Source: a virus
Reading direction: 5' to 3' (one strand)
Virus record (IMG/VR): IMGVR_UViG_3300012001_000008
Location: 1-64,000 of that record
Length of the DNA stretch: 64,000 bases
This document shows positions 42,037 through 50,347 of this stretch, one piece after another; the stretch's first letter is position 1, and each line of letters starts with the position of its first letter. Under the pieces are notes generated by a model. The model saw only the letters and a program-made list of their open reading frames with translations, had not been told where the DNA came from and made no database searches. Position numbers and translations under genes: made by a program.

Positions 42037-43441
42037 GCCTATTCATGTTATGCTTATCGTCCTTAATCTTGCCGTGGAACTTGCTGTGCATACGGACAGC
42101 AATACTGAATGAGTCAGCGAAGTCGGGTGAGCGTCCGAGGACTTCTTTTATCTTGTCCTTCTTGGTGACCTTCTCTACACCATCCACCATATCGGTGTCA
42201 TGGGCAGATAGTTCTCGCCATAGCTCATCATCATGTCCTCTATAGGACTCTCTCTGTAGGACTTGGACTTCCCCTTCGTCTAATGCTCTACGCATATTGA
42301 GCATCGTTTCATTGCGCGACTTGCCTGTAGCGGTGTATTCGTCTATGTGCCAACCGAGTATCTTCATACTGTCACGCATAGCAGTACCAACGCCGTTTAC
42401 CTCTAGGCTTATCTGTCGTGCTTGTCCCTTAGTGAATCCCTTGCTCTCGGCGAAGGCAATTAACTGCTGGGCGAATAGGTATCCTGTTGGGCGCGAGTCT
42501 ATCTCGCTATTCTGACCATAGGTGCGTTCAGGAATCTTGAGTTCCTTCTGCTCTGTGAGAACGCCATACTCAATAAGACTGACTACGGTAGCGTCGCCAC
42601 CATTATCGCTTACGTCCACGCCGATGACCTTGTCTAGCTTATAGCGTGAGTCTTTAGGAATGACGTTGCCCTGCTCGTCTCGCTCTGGCTCTGGTAGCTT
42701 GAAGATGCTTGCCTTCTCCCACAGGTAGCCAGTAATGAGGGCGCGGTCTTCATCGAGATAGTTCCAGTTATTGTAGAGGTAGCGTTGCGCCCACCACTTT
42801 GGCTTGCTCTTTATAAGGGAGTTAATGTCTTGGTCGGTCTGCCAAGAGTCCTCTAGGGTGAACTCTATGACCATAACATTGCTAGGTAGTTCGTTCTTCT
42901 TCCACTTGTCGTAGTAACGGCTCTTTGTCCAACCGTTATTAGGGTTCATTGTGTGGATGTTAATGCTTGGCTGTCCCTGTTGGTTAGCACGACCTTTACG
43001 ACTCATAATCATGTCTACTGCATCTTCGATTAGCTCGTTGCTTTCCTCTAGTTGGTTAGCGGTAATGTCGAGTCCCTTAATCTTGTTCTGGTCGCGGTCG
43101 GTAGAGCTATCTGCTTGGGCGAAGGTGATAATGCTCTTATTGGGGAACTCAATCAAGAGTGAGCCTTCATTAAGGCGATAGTGGTCTTCCTCAATCATGT
43201 TCATATCGGCGAGCATCTTCTTGTATGTACGCCAGATAGTCTTACGCGCAGTGTTGAAGTTCTTGCGCCAGACAAACATCTGCGAGTAGGGGAACTCGTT
43301 AGCTATAGAGATGAAGACATGGGCAGCGAGAGCAGACTTACCCACACCAGTTGGACCAATAAGAATCAACTCGTCAATATCTGGACGGTTGTTAAGGATG
43401 TCGATGACCTCTTGTTGCTTAGGCTTAAGCTGTAGAGCCAT
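42026..43441 (-). CDS. Terminase large subunit
   Basis: 471 residues. ATPase part: Walker A GPTGVGKS at 29-36 and the DITANQLEESNEL region (Walker B/C motif area) near 125. Nuclease part: IGVDVSDNGGDATVVS (first acidic site, RNase H-like) near 273, with further acids toward the C-terminus. It cuts concatemeric DNA and drives packaging. Overlaps the small-terminase-position gene by 17 bases. Confidence 0.9.
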   Translation of the reverse strand: MALQLKPKQQEVIDILNNRPDIDELILIGPTGVGKSALAAHVFISIANEFPYSQMFVWRKNFNTARKTIWRTYKKMLADMNMIEEDHYRLNEGSLLIEFPNKSIITFAQADSSTDRDQNKIKGLDITANQLEESNELIEDAVDMIMSRKGRANQQGQPSINIHTMNPNNGWTKSRYYDKWKKNELPSNVMVIEFTLEDSWQTDQDINSLIKSKPKWWAQRYLYNNWNYLDEDRALITGYLWEKASIFKLPEPERDEQGNVIPKDSRYKLDKVIGVDVSDNGGDATVVSLIEYGVLTEQKELKIPERTYGQNSEIDSRPTGYLFAQQLIAFAESKGFTKGQARQISLEVNGVGTAMRDSMKILGWHIDEYTATGKSRNETMLNMRRALDEGEVQVLQRESYRGHDDELWRELSAHDTDMVDGVEKVTKKDKIKEVLGRSPDFADSFSIAVRMHSKFHGKIKDDKHNMNRLGF

Positions 43442-43862
43442 CTTCGATTGCCTTTGGTTCGACTATCTCAGCATCAATAAGATTGCGAGGTTTAATCTGT
43501 GAGATGACAATTGGCTCCATCTTGATAGTCTCGCCATTGCTAGTAATATCAATCTTGTCACCGAAGCCTGTCTTGCGTAGCCACTCAGCAGAGAAGTGCG
43601 AGCCACCCATAGCTTTAAGTACCTGAGCGATAGTAACCGCTTGCATAAGGGTCTTAGTGCCAGTAGGCTCTAGCCATAATGGTTTGTTCTTTAAGTTCTC
43701 GGTAAGCTTATTGAATAGTTCTTCGTCGTTAAGAAGTTCCTGTACGACAGAAGACCAGTTCTTGCTTCCTTTCGGGCGACCACCTAGCTTGCCTGCTTCG
43801 CTTGGGTCTAATAGGTTGCCTAATTGCTTTGCAGCTTTCTCTGGGTCTTGTGATATTGGCAT
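43425..43862 (-). CDS. Putative terminase small subunit (DUF5681-like)
   Basis: 145 residues. N-terminal GKLGGRPKGSKNW resembles the DUF5681 and small-terminase group; the middle is helical. The position directly before the large subunit supports DNA recognition in packaging. The family call is tentative. Confidence 0.65.
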   Translation of the reverse strand: MPISQDPEKAAKQLGNLLDPSEAGKLGGRPKGSKNWSSVVQELLNDEELFNKLTENLKNKPLWLEPTGTKTLMQAVTIAQVLKAMGGSHFSAEWLRKTGFGDKIDITSNGETIKMEPIVISQIKPRNLIDAEIVEPKAIEDGSTA

Positions 43863-43923
43863 TTTTGTACGCTCTCTGTGTATATTTAACCGTATTATTC
43901 GGCTTTATTTGGGTTATAACCCT

Positions 43924-43929
43924 ATTATA
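43924..43929 (-). promoter_or_regulatory. -10 element before the terminase genes
   Basis: TTGTATAATAGG on the minus strand, about 60 bases before the ATG at 43862. Confidence 0.5.
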
Positions 43930-43939
43930 CAACAAAGAG

Positions 43940-44089
43940 CTAAATGACGTTGTTGCTACTTAGCTCGGTAAACTTATCTTTCACCCACTGAGGGATACTA
44001 TTGCCTGGTACTAGTCTACCCAAATAGAACCACCTATAAGAATGGTTACGCCAGTTCAGCCGTCGCCATAGCCAATATGTGTCACTCAC
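43940..44089 (-). CDS. Small Trp-rich protein, GTG start
   Basis: 49 residues, six Trp (YWLWRRLNW, then WFYLGRL, QWVKDKF) and basic. GTG at 44089 overlaps the preceding TGA, typical of coupled translation. Possibly membrane-surface bound. No family known. Confidence 0.55.
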   Translation of the reverse strand: MSDTYWLWRRLNWRNHSYRWFYLGRLVPGNSIPQWVKDKFTELSSNNVI

Positions 44090-44304
44090 TCGCTATATCT
44101 AGCCCCAGAGATTGGTAGAATCGGAAGTTGTGTAAAAGTCGTGTCACACATACCACAGGTACACATAGCATACATTCCAGGATTATCGCGCACCCGTCTA
44201 AGCATGTTCTTTCTTATCTCAGAATGTATGCGTTCGTGTACCTTGTCTTGCTCTATCTCTTTTAGAACCTCTTTTACCTGTTCCTTAGACTCTTTTGTTA
44301 TCAT
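44086..44304 (-). CDS. Small protein with C-terminal Cys cluster
   Basis: 72 residues: a charged helix, then MCTCGMCDTTF, a compact Cys cluster. The start at 44304 follows GAGGATAAGA; an ATG at 44319 is also possible. Overlaps the upstream gene by 20 bases. Confidence 0.62.
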   Translation of the reverse strand: MITKESKEQVKEVLKEIEQDKVHERIHSEIRKNMLRRVRDNPGMYAMCTCGMCDTTFTQLPILPISGARYSE

Positions 44305-44605
44305 TCTTCTTATCCTCATAGTAAGTCATGTATTTGTTCCTGTCTGTTACCCATAGTATCTCTCTTTCGAGACTGGTAATGTTTTCTTTTAGGGCGCGAA
44401 TCATATGTCGGGCGAACTTAATAGCTTCTTGGGATGGTAACTCTACTAGCCTCTCACCGCGTTGCATAATAGCGAGGGTGTCTTCTGTCTCGGCATCATC
44501 ACCTACGAGCGATATGGTCTTGTGGTAAATACGTTCTTTGGGCGACACTGGTGGAATATCCATCGGGGTGAAGAAGTCTGTAGTGCCGTCGTCGAACTTA
44601 ACCAT
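44285..44605 (-). CDS. Hypothetical protein
   Basis: 106 residues, helical second half (IKFARHMIRALKENITSLE) and a basic polar end. Two bases after the lipoprotein-like gene. Function unknown. Confidence 0.65.
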   Translation of the reverse strand: MVKFDDGTTDFFTPMDIPPVSPKERIYHKTISLVGDDAETEDTLAIMQRGERLVELPSQEAIKFARHMIRALKENITSLEREILWVTDRNKYMTYYEDKKNDNKRV

Positions 44606-44606
44606 A

Positions 44607-44915
44607 CTACTTCCCTGTACAGCTATTGACTACTGGGGTAGTTATTGGTTCGGGCGACGCTGTAGGAACCCATGGCGTTGTATCTACTGGAATATCACAG
44701 GTTTCTGTTCCACCCTTCATACACTGTGGGTTAGCTGGGTCTGTGTTATCACAGCCATCTACTGGGTTAGATAGTCTATTAGGATATTGGCAGGTGCTAT
44801 GGTCGAATGTTGTTTCTGTGGGCGCGACAGTCGCAGCTGTTGCGGGACGAGTAGCGCCATACACCCAACCGCTTAGAGCGACAACAAGTAATAGTACAAG
44901 AGTTAGTTTTTTCAT
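44607..44915 (-). CDS. Exported Cys-containing protein
   Basis: 102 residues with a signal peptide (MKKLTLVLLLVVALSGWVYG, likely cut near 25). The mature part is Thr/Pro-rich with five Cys, consistent with a small disulfide-bonded secreted protein. No lipobox. Could act in superinfection exclusion or surface modification (inference). Confidence 0.65.
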   Translation of the reverse strand: MKKLTLVLLLVVALSGWVYGATRPATAATVAPTETTFDHSTCQYPNRLSNPVDGCDNTDPANPQCMKGGTETCDIPVDTTPWVPTASPEPITTPVVNSCTGK

Positions 44916-45160
44916 TTCTTAACCTCCTTAAATATATATTCATTATACCCCTGTGCGCCAGAACCAACCAGCGGTAGACTATCTATGTACTGCTGGTAGT
45001 GTTCCTTACATAGGTCAAGCTTCTCTCCTGAGAGATATGGAGTTGTGGCGCGACCCTCTGTCTGTTCTGTGGTGAAGCGGACTGATAGCGTCTTCTGCTT
45101 ATGGTCTGCTTCTTTCGAGCAACCCTTTATGTCGCATAGTGTTTGAGTTATAGTACTCAT
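44912..45160 (-). CDS. Hypothetical protein with CDIKGC start
   Basis: 82 residues; CDIKGCSKEADH near the start and DLCKEH near residue 55 may bind zinc (C-x4-C, C-x2-H). Overlaps both neighbours by 4 bases. Confidence 0.62.
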   Translation of the reverse strand: MSTITQTLCDIKGCSKEADHKQKTLSVRFTTEQTEGRATTPYLSGEKLDLCKEHYQQYIDSLPLVGSGAQGYNEYIFKEVKK

Positions 45161-45717
45161 GCGAATAATGCCTCATTGAGTGCTTCTTTGGTTGGGTACT
45201 TTTTTAGTAGGTTTTCTACTGTGGCGAAACGTGTCTTCACTTCTGAATCTAGTCGGAAGTCGTGACTGTTATCTGCTATCTTCCTATCCATTTCTGATTT
45301 AGTTTCTGCCGTTATAAAGTTGTAGTAGCCTGAACCGTGGAAGTCTGGATAGTTCGTTACCATCTTTGCTATATGAATCATTATGCGTACACCTGCTTTC
45401 CGAATAGTGCGTACTGAATTACTGCATCGCCATTCAAGACTGTCATAGTCATCAAAGTCGTGCTTATCCATGAGCTTTAATCCCTTAAGGAACTTAGTGA
45501 GCGTTAACTGATGCCACTTCGAGTCCTCGGCATCCCAAATACGGATACGGTAACCATTAGTGAGCGCATCAGATGTCCACATACCATCATCTGCTTTTTT
45601 CAAACCGATGATGTCTGCCTCTCCTGCCCAGTAGCTAATACCGTTTAATGCAGACGACATAATGTCATTGATATTCTCATCAGTGACGACAATCTTCTTT
45701 TCGATAATCCTACTCAC
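45157..45717 (-). CDS. Hypothetical protein, GTG start
   Basis: 186 residues, mixed alpha/beta, no clear motif. GTG at 45717 has GGAAGGA upstream and overlaps the end of the 45-residue membrane gene. Function unknown. Confidence 0.68.
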   Translation of the reverse strand: MSRIIEKKIVVTDENINDIMSSALNGISYWAGEADIIGLKKADDGMWTSDALTNGYRIRIWDAEDSKWHQLTLTKFLKGLKLMDKHDFDDYDSLEWRCSNSVRTIRKAGVRIMIHIAKMVTNYPDFHGSGYYNFITAETKSEMDRKIADNSHDFRLDSEVKTRFATVENLLKKYPTKEALNEALFA

Positions 45718-45847
45718 TTAATAGTCCTTCCGTAGAAATGACTTGCCAAATCTCACCCCAGTTAAATGCAACGATTGCCACAAGGACGATAGCGAGCGCT
45801 ATACAGATTCCTAATGCGAGAGTTGTGCCGTTATAGTCTTCGTTCAT
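45710..45847 (-). CDS. Small membrane protein
   Basis: 45 residues with one hydrophobic helix (about 8-29). AAGAAAGGC ribosome site, first gene after the promoter at 45883. Overlaps the GTG-started gene by 8 bases. Confidence 0.65.
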   Translation of the reverse strand: MNEDYNGTTLALGICIALAIVLVAIVAFNWGEIWQVISTEGLLSE

Positions 45848-45882
45848 TTGTTTAAAGCCTTTCTTACTGTCTTTATATTTTA

Positions 45883-45911
45883 ATTATGCTCTTATTCGGC
45901 GAAAAACACAA
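45883..45911 (-). promoter_or_regulatory. Promoter of the TTGTGTTTT/CATAAT family
   Basis: TTGTGT (45906-45911), 17 bp, CATAAT (45883-45888) on the minus strand, immediately downstream of the ncRNA terminator. Confidence 0.8.
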
Positions 45912-45922
45912 GCCCTTTTATC

Positions 45923-45952
45923 AAAGAAAATAGACGCCATTATAGCGCCTAT
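45923..45952 (-). terminator. Terminator of the large ncRNA
   Basis: Stem ATAGgCGC/GCGtCTAT (45930-45937 with 45945-45952), then TTTTCTTT on the minus strand. Confidence 0.8.
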
Positions 45953-46483
45953 CTTTCACATCCCCTTTGAACTCAATCCCACATTAAGCGCACAATTCTG
46001 GTAAGTAGCTCGTTTGTCGTGCAGGGGCTACTTTAGGATTGAGGTGGCGACCCTTCGCTGTTTCGCGTATCGTGACTCATTTGATACTTACCAGAACTAT
46101 GTGTTTAATTATTAAATGCACACACGGGGGGACGTTTTCACCAATGACCGTTTTAGATGGACAGTCCACGGTTTCAGAAGGACTTATACAACGGAGCTAC
46201 CGTCTTGTAACCTCATATCCGCCGTGTGGCGTAAGTAGCTACCTCCCCCTCTGTGTGCATTTATTCAATAAGTGACAATCCAGCAAGCACGTCCGTAGAC
46301 ACATGTATCCTACGGCGTACTCGTGTGTACATCACAGGGGGTATTCTTCGCGTTGCAGGGTTAGTGGTTCCGCTCCCCCATCTGGGCTATGACTATTTTC
46401 CGATTGCCGTCCCTCACTCTTGCAAGAGCTTCTCGGTTCGACCTGCTTACCAGATTATCACTTATTTGTCTGTTAATGTTCTA
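45923..46483 (-). ncRNA. Large structured non-coding RNA (~560 nt)
   Basis: No protein-like frame on either strand, and bracketed by its own promoter (46490-46518) and terminator. Long-range helices: H1 46458-46466 with 46267-46275, plus AATC/GATT; H2 46252-46260 with 46116-46124 plus GGGGG/CCCCC; H3 a perfect 12 bp, 46085-46096 with 45996-46007. H4, 46036-46043 with 45972-45979 (8 bp), crosses H3 and makes a pseudoknot. Local hairpins include CGCC-acac-GGCG and CCGTAG/CTACGG. Size and phage setting recall the ornate large RNAs (ROOL, GOLLD), but identity is untested. Confidence 0.75.
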
Positions 46484-46489
46484 TAGTTA

Positions 46490-46518
46490 ATTATGCTCTT
46501 TTATGTGCGAAAACACAA
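46490..46518 (-). promoter_or_regulatory. Promoter of the large ncRNA (TTGTGTTTT/CATAAT family)
   Basis: TTGTGT (46513-46518), 17 bp, CATAAT (46490-46495) on the minus strand; predicted start near 46483. Confidence 0.82.
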
Positions 46519-46522
46519 GCGT

Positions 46523-46765
46523 TTAATCACGCAATTTTTCAGCAATTTTTGTGTCCACGAAGTAGCCACCCTTTGGGTCAGGAGTGACACCACGAGCATA
46601 CTCTCGCTCACCACCTGTCATGCTACAGAACGGACACTTATGCTGGTAATAAAGGACATACTCATTATTACCATCTGCCATTAGCGCCCTCGGTAGTCGT
46701 GTCTCTGGACCAAGAACTCTACAGTTATGGTAGTAAACTGGTGTTGCTTCTGATGTCTGGGTCAT
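46523..46765 (-). CDS. Hypothetical protein with CPFC zinc/redox pair
   Basis: 80 residues; HNCRVLG early and HKCPFCSMTGG in the middle. Last gene of the operon that ends at the ncRNA promoter. Starts at the stop of the upstream gene. Function unknown. Confidence 0.65.
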   Translation of the reverse strand: MTQTSEATPVYYHNCRVLGPETRLPRALMADGNNEYVLYYQHKCPFCSMTGGEREYARGVTPDPKGGYFVDTKIAEKLRD

Positions 46766-47022
46766 TATATCTCCTCCATTGTGTCTACATCTATTTCGTG
46801 CATTTCTATTTGGCGCGGCATATTCCAGTCGGCGAATGCCGTATCAACAAGATAGTGCTTATCTGTGTTGGGCTGTCCCTCATTAAAGGCATAGAGTGGA
46901 CCTTCTTTTTTGAAGTAATAACCCTCTCGTACACGACGCTTACCCGTGAATCGGTCGGGTGTTGGGTCTATGTCTAACGCCTTATAGCGCTTAGGCTCAT
47001 ATCCGAGTATTTTAGGGGGCAT
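46765..47022 (-). CDS. Hypothetical protein
   Basis: 85 residues, basic first half (DRFTGKRRVREGYYF) and acidic end. No known domain. Adjacent genes touch or overlap. Confidence 0.62.
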   Translation of the reverse strand: MPPKILGYEPKRYKALDIDPTPDRFTGKRRVREGYYFKKEGPLYAFNEGQPNTDKHYLVDTAFADWNMPRQIEMHEIDVDTMEEI

Positions 47023-47024
47023 TA

Positions 47025-47219
47025 TTAGTAGCCTTTCTTAATCATAAATGTTACCACAAAGATAAACCCCTTATAATTCCGCTTTGCAGGGTATGTGCCT
47101 TCCATCGGCAAACTTGTAAGCTTATACAAGCCAAGTATGAATGTGCGCCTATCATCAAGGAACTCAGGTCTCTTGTATAGCCTACATTGTACCTGCCACT
47201 TGTTAGGTGTGTATTTCAT
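47025..47219 (-). CDS. Hypothetical small basic protein
   Basis: 64 residues, basic and aromatic. Its ATG overlaps the stop of the upstream gene. No motif. Confidence 0.58.
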   Translation of the reverse strand: MKYTPNKWQVQCRLYKRPEFLDDRRTFILGLYKLTSLPMEGTYPAKRNYKGFIFVVTFMIKKGY

Positions 47220-47605
47220 CAGTATCTCGATGGAGTGCTTTCGCCGAACGAAGCCTCACCTGTTAGTTGCCTTGTTAGTAGTTGACGAATGTTAACGCCA
47301 TTCTCCTCAGCTTTCGATAGCACCTCGCTCAGAGAGACGCCCATCTCTACATAGCCACCTGCTTGGCAGTCCCAGCCTGTGTAGTCGCAACCACCCTGTA
47401 TATACGCATAGGTGTGGTCTTTCATGGCAATAATCCAGTGGAAGTCTGGACCATCATTCTCTCCCTGTAGATAAGCAAGCACATAGGCGACATCTTCGAG
47501 CGCGAAGCCCTTAGTATCGGTGATTGCATAGCTCATAGCTGCTGATAGGTCGTAGTCTATACGACGCTCAACTGCATCTGTTTCGTGGTCATAGTAATAA
47601 CTCAT
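47219..47605 (-). CDS. Hypothetical acidic protein
   Basis: 128 residues. The middle (DGPDFHWIIAMKDHTYAYIQG, then CDYTGWDCQAGG) is reminiscent of small phage proteins that mimic DNA or RNA-modifying partners, but no family is identified. GGAG ribosome site. Confidence 0.65.
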   Translation of the reverse strand: MSYYYDHETDAVERRIDYDLSAAMSYAITDTKGFALEDVAYVLAYLQGENDGPDFHWIIAMKDHTYAYIQGGCDYTGWDCQAGGYVEMGVSLSEVLSKAEENGVNIRQLLTRQLTGEASFGESTPSRY

Positions 47606-47619
47606 TTTCTTCTCCTTAT

Positions 47620-47808
47620 TTATGGTTGAACTTCAAATATCTGAATATGGAACACGGACGATAATACGAATGCGGTGAGGGCGATAATAATACATATCAG
47701 TACCCATGCGGTGGCTAGCGAGATAAGACCGAATGTCAAATAGAATAATATCGCTAACTTTGGATGCTTCGCGAGCCACATCGCTCGTCTAAACTGCTTA
47801 TCGTTCAT
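47620..47808 (-). CDS. Membrane protein, two helices
   Basis: 62 residues from ATG 47808 (AAAGAGAAAG upstream): a basic start and two hydrophobic segments (about 17-36 and 40-56). An upstream ATG at 47829 lies inside the coupled gene. Function unknown. Confidence 0.6.
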   Translation of the reverse strand: MNDKQFRRAMWLAKHPKLAILFYLTFGLISLATAWVLICIIIALTAFVLSSVFHIQIFEVQP

Positions 47809-47942
47809 AGTATCTTTCTCTTTCCGCACTTAGTGCATAATTTTGCTCTTACTTCGGCGGGAACGGCTATTCCCCCACCGACACCAGCTAACCAGTGATA
47901 TACTTTAACTTTACCTATATATGACCAGCGATGCCAACACAT
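47805..47942 (-). CDS. Small CxxC protein
   Basis: 45 residues: MCWHRWSYIGK start and CTKCGKRK end, possibly one zinc site from C2, H4, C and C. The start overlaps the stop of the upstream gene (TAATG) and the end overlaps the next start (ATGA). Confidence 0.58.
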   Translation of the reverse strand: MCWHRWSYIGKVKVYHWLAGVGGGIAVPAEVRAKLCTKCGKRKIL

Positions 47943-48217
47943 TAGCTCATGTCCACTTTCCAATAGATTTTACATTTAGTACACCATTGAGTAACATCGC
48001 TACCACTAGGAGTGTGTTGTTTGCTATGCCACGCATTAGGGAATGCTGAGTAATAGTTATGGGCATGGTCAACACAGTTCGTATACCTATCTGGATTCAT
48101 AGTCCAGTTATTGTGCCATCCTAAAAACTCGTACCCCATCGTGATGAGCTTTTCTTCTTCGGGCGGAATATCCCTGAATTGCAGTGGGTCTAGTTCTTTT
48201 GTGTATGGTGATTTCAT
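47942..48217 (-). CDS. Hypothetical His/Cys-rich protein
   Basis: 91 residues with CVDHAHNYYSAFPNAWHSKQH and WCTKCKIYW, a possible zinc-binding layout. Overlaps the HNH gene by 4 bases. Confidence 0.62.
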   Translation of the reverse strand: MKSPYTKELDPLQFRDIPPEEEKLITMGYEFLGWHNNWTMNPDRYTNCVDHAHNYYSAFPNAWHSKQHTPSGSDVTQWCTKCKIYWKVDMS

Positions 48218-48699
48218 ATCGTGTCTCCTAGTAAGGCGTGTATGTTTGGGACTAATTGTCTAACTACTTCTGTACCTTTAATTATTGTGTTTGTGTTTCG
48301 GCGACGCTCTCTGAATTGCTCAGGTGTCATAATCTTATGACCCTTAGCTCCATTACAGGGGTCGCACATCGTTTGCTTATTATCGAGACTCTCAATCTCA
48401 TCTTGTGTCCAGCCCAGTAGCCTCGCTTCGTACTTTGGAACGGTGTGGTCTACCGTCATAAGCACAAAGTCATCGGTATAAAGGTCAATATGAACGCGCC
48501 CATGGGACTTCTGGTGGCGAGTGTACTTACGGCTACCATCTTCCCTACCAAGCGCTAGAAGCGTCCCTACGCGCCCACAGGCTACACATTCTCTACCCTT
48601 CTTGGCAAATACCTGTAGGCGCTCGTGTTCAGCGAACTCAGTGTATAAGTCCTCAAGCGGTAGGAACTCGATTAGCTCCTTACCGTGTGGAAGACGCAT
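48214..48699 (-). CDS. HNH endonuclease
   Basis: 161 residues. CVACG near 38 and CDPCNGAKGHK near 128 bind the structural zinc; TVDHTVPK near 103 is the catalytic His region, and N in KGTE/DNKQT completes the beta-beta-alpha metal site. It cuts DNA; it may be a free-standing homing or packaging-type enzyme. Not next to the terminase. Confidence 0.82.
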   Translation of the reverse strand: MRLPHGKELIEFLPLEDLYTEFAEHERLQVFAKKGRECVACGRVGTLLALGREDGSRKYTRHQKSHGRVHIDLYTDDFVLMTVDHTVPKYEARLLGWTQDEIESLDNKQTMCDPCNGAKGHKIMTPEQFRERRRNTNTIIKGTEVVRQLVPNIHALLGDTI

Positions 48700-49198
48700 T
48701 ACGTCGTTCCTTTGCTATTTTCACAATCCGTTCGAACGCCTCCACATTGCCCATTGCATCGTTTACTGGGTTATGGTCATGTTTGGTCTGGCGAAAACGC
48801 TTCCAACTCTGTGTCTCACCAAAGTTATTGTTCAGCCCTGCCCAAAAGTCAGAGATACGGCGACCAGAGTGACCGAATGGATTATCCATCTCGGCAACAT
48901 CAAACATACCAGCAATCCACATCCAGTCGTAGGCTACATTATCACTTACGAATACTGGACGGTCGTTACCGCATACCTCTTTAAGCCACACAGCAAACTC
49001 TTTAGCTACCTTATCATCTGTACTTAATCGCTTACCAATAACTGGCACAGCTGGGTTATCTGGGTCTGGCGTACCTTCAAACAGGATGCCATGGAATACT
49101 TTTAATGACGTACCATGCACAGCGCCAAACTCGGTCATCGTTCCCCTTACTGGACTTGTTCCTAGTGCCTCAACATCTACGAATATATAATTAGACAT
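48680..49198 (-). CDS. DnaQ-like 3'-5' exonuclease (DEDDh)
   Basis: 172 residues. D8-V-E10 (FVDVEALG), Asp in VAYDWMW and H-x4-D in HDHNPVNDAMGN form the DEDDh set of RNase T/DnaQ-type exonucleases, which trim DNA or RNA 3' ends. Beside an HNH and an HAD protein. Could act in nucleotide salvage, RNA trimming or proofreading. Confidence 0.82.
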   Translation of the reverse strand: MSNYIFVDVEALGTSPVRGTMTEFGAVHGTSLKVFHGILFEGTPDPDNPAVPVIGKRLSTDDKVAKEFAVWLKEVCGNDRPVFVSDNVAYDWMWIAGMFDVAEMDNPFGHSGRRISDFWAGLNNNFGETQSWKRFRQTKHDHNPVNDAMGNVEAFERIVKIAKERRNASSTR

Positions 49199-49619
49199 GA
49201 TTTAGATGCTCCGTGACCGCTTTAGCTATCTCTGGTGTTAAGCCCTCTGCCCATCGCGTCTTAAAGAAGTTAGGTGCTTGATACACCAACATGTCCATGT
49301 CGTCGTCCAGAATCGCATATACATCAACATCTGGGTTTTGCTCTAGCCATGCTTCAATCTCATAGCCACGGTCTTTGCCGTGTAGGTCGGGAGTAATGTC
49401 CACAAAGTCCACAACCTGCTTCCTGACATCTTCCTTACCCTCGTCCCATAAGCGCCATGTTGAGCTTAGGACTACTTCACAGCCTGTGTCGAGTTGGATT
49501 TTGCCGACTAAGAACGCTGGGTATGGGTCAATTCCAAGTATCCCACGGCTCTCAGAGGCTACTGCGAACTGAGCGCTATTACATACTCCATCAATATCGA
49601 GGAAAAGAACCTTACGCAT
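49191..49619 (-). CDS. HAD-like phosphatase
   Basis: 142 residues. D8-I-D10-G (FLDIDG), Ser-Thr in LSSTWR and DDD in AILDDDMDML are the three HAD motifs. The short length and LSSTWR form match HAD proteins found in RNA-repair and nucleotidase settings. It may remove 3' or 5' phosphates from nucleic acid ends or nucleotides. Confidence 0.8.
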   Translation of the reverse strand: MRKVLFLDIDGVCNSAQFAVASESRGILGIDPYPAFLVGKIQLDTGCEVVLSSTWRLWDEGKEDVRKQVVDFVDITPDLHGKDRGYEIEAWLEQNPDVDVYAILDDDMDMLVYQAPNFFKTRWAEGLTPEIAKAVTEHLNHV

Positions 49620-49818
49620 TGCGTTCCGCCTCCACTTGGTCTAGTGTTTCCTGTGTTACGCCTGCTGTTTTAAGGAACAGTTCTGGCTTAAATGCAGGAT
49701 TGTCATTTTGCATATCGTGGGCAATCATATCGGCGACATAAAGCAAGTTATCTTGCCCCAAGCCTCCTGCGCATTTAGCTAGTGCTTCTGCTACTAGGTA
49801 ATAATCTTTTCTTGTCAT
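49612..49818 (-). CDS. Hypothetical small helical protein
   Basis: 68 residues, helical (TRKDYYLVAEALAK opening), a form seen in many phage genomes without known function. Overlaps the HAD gene by 8 bases. Confidence 0.68.
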   Translation of the reverse strand: MTRKDYYLVAEALAKCAGGLGQDNLLYVADMIAHDMQNDNPAFKPELFLKTAGVTQETLDQVEAERNA

Positions 49819-49830
49819 GGTTCTTTTCCC

Positions 49831-50346
49831 CTATAACTTTATTATTTTTGTATCTCCGCTGAGGTTCATCACCTCACCGTCCTTCTTTGATATATCACAG
49901 TTGCGCCAGTCTTTGTCTTTACAATTATCTGGGGTGTATGCCGAGTGGTCTAGCGTCAGGTCAACCGAACAGTCGTCCTTCTGGTCTAGAACAGTAGCTT
50001 TGCTACCGTCAAAGGAGTCAGACACAATGCCTATTTTATCTCCCTTTTTAACTACTGTCGTACAGCTATGAGGATTGTTTGGGTCAATCTTTTTAGGTGG
50101 TTCGGTAACAATCGCTAGAACAGTAAGGCTAGACACTGCCAACCCACCAAGAATAGGAAGTACAACAGCGCATATCGTCTTAAACGAGACGTACGGGCGA
50201 CCGCCGAAGCGCGATGCGTATTTGTTTCTGTTGTAGCTGTCCCCATAGCGACCGTTCATCTCCTCTACCCAAGCATCTGCTTTGGCGTTCCATTCATCAA
50301 TCTTGGCGCGACGCTTTTCTAATACTGGTTCCAAGATAAACAACAT
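49831..50346 (-). CDS. Membrane protein with exported C-terminal domain
   Basis: 171 residues from ATG 50346. Helical cytoplasmic N-terminus (about 1-55), one membrane helix (about 57-80), then an exterior beta domain with four Cys (CTTVVKKGDKIG, DDCSVDL, DNCKDKDW, NCDIS). Possibly two disulfides. Function unknown, perhaps envelope or exclusion. Confidence 0.65.
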   Translation of the reverse strand: MLFILEPVLEKRRAKIDEWNAKADAWVEEMNGRYGDSYNRNKYASRFGGRPYVSFKTICAVVLPILGGLAVSSLTVLAIVTEPPKKIDPNNPHSCTTVVKKGDKIGIVSDSFDGSKATVLDQKDDCSVDLTLDHSAYTPDNCKDKDWRNCDISKKDGEVMNLSGDTKIIKL

Positions 50347-50347
50347 G

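Noticed and set aside
46039-46684. Several + strand open frames across the ncRNA block
   Set aside because: They lack ribosome sites, overlap the helices of the minus-strand RNA and read as Cys/Arg/Val-rich random sequence; one is antisense to the real gene at 46523.
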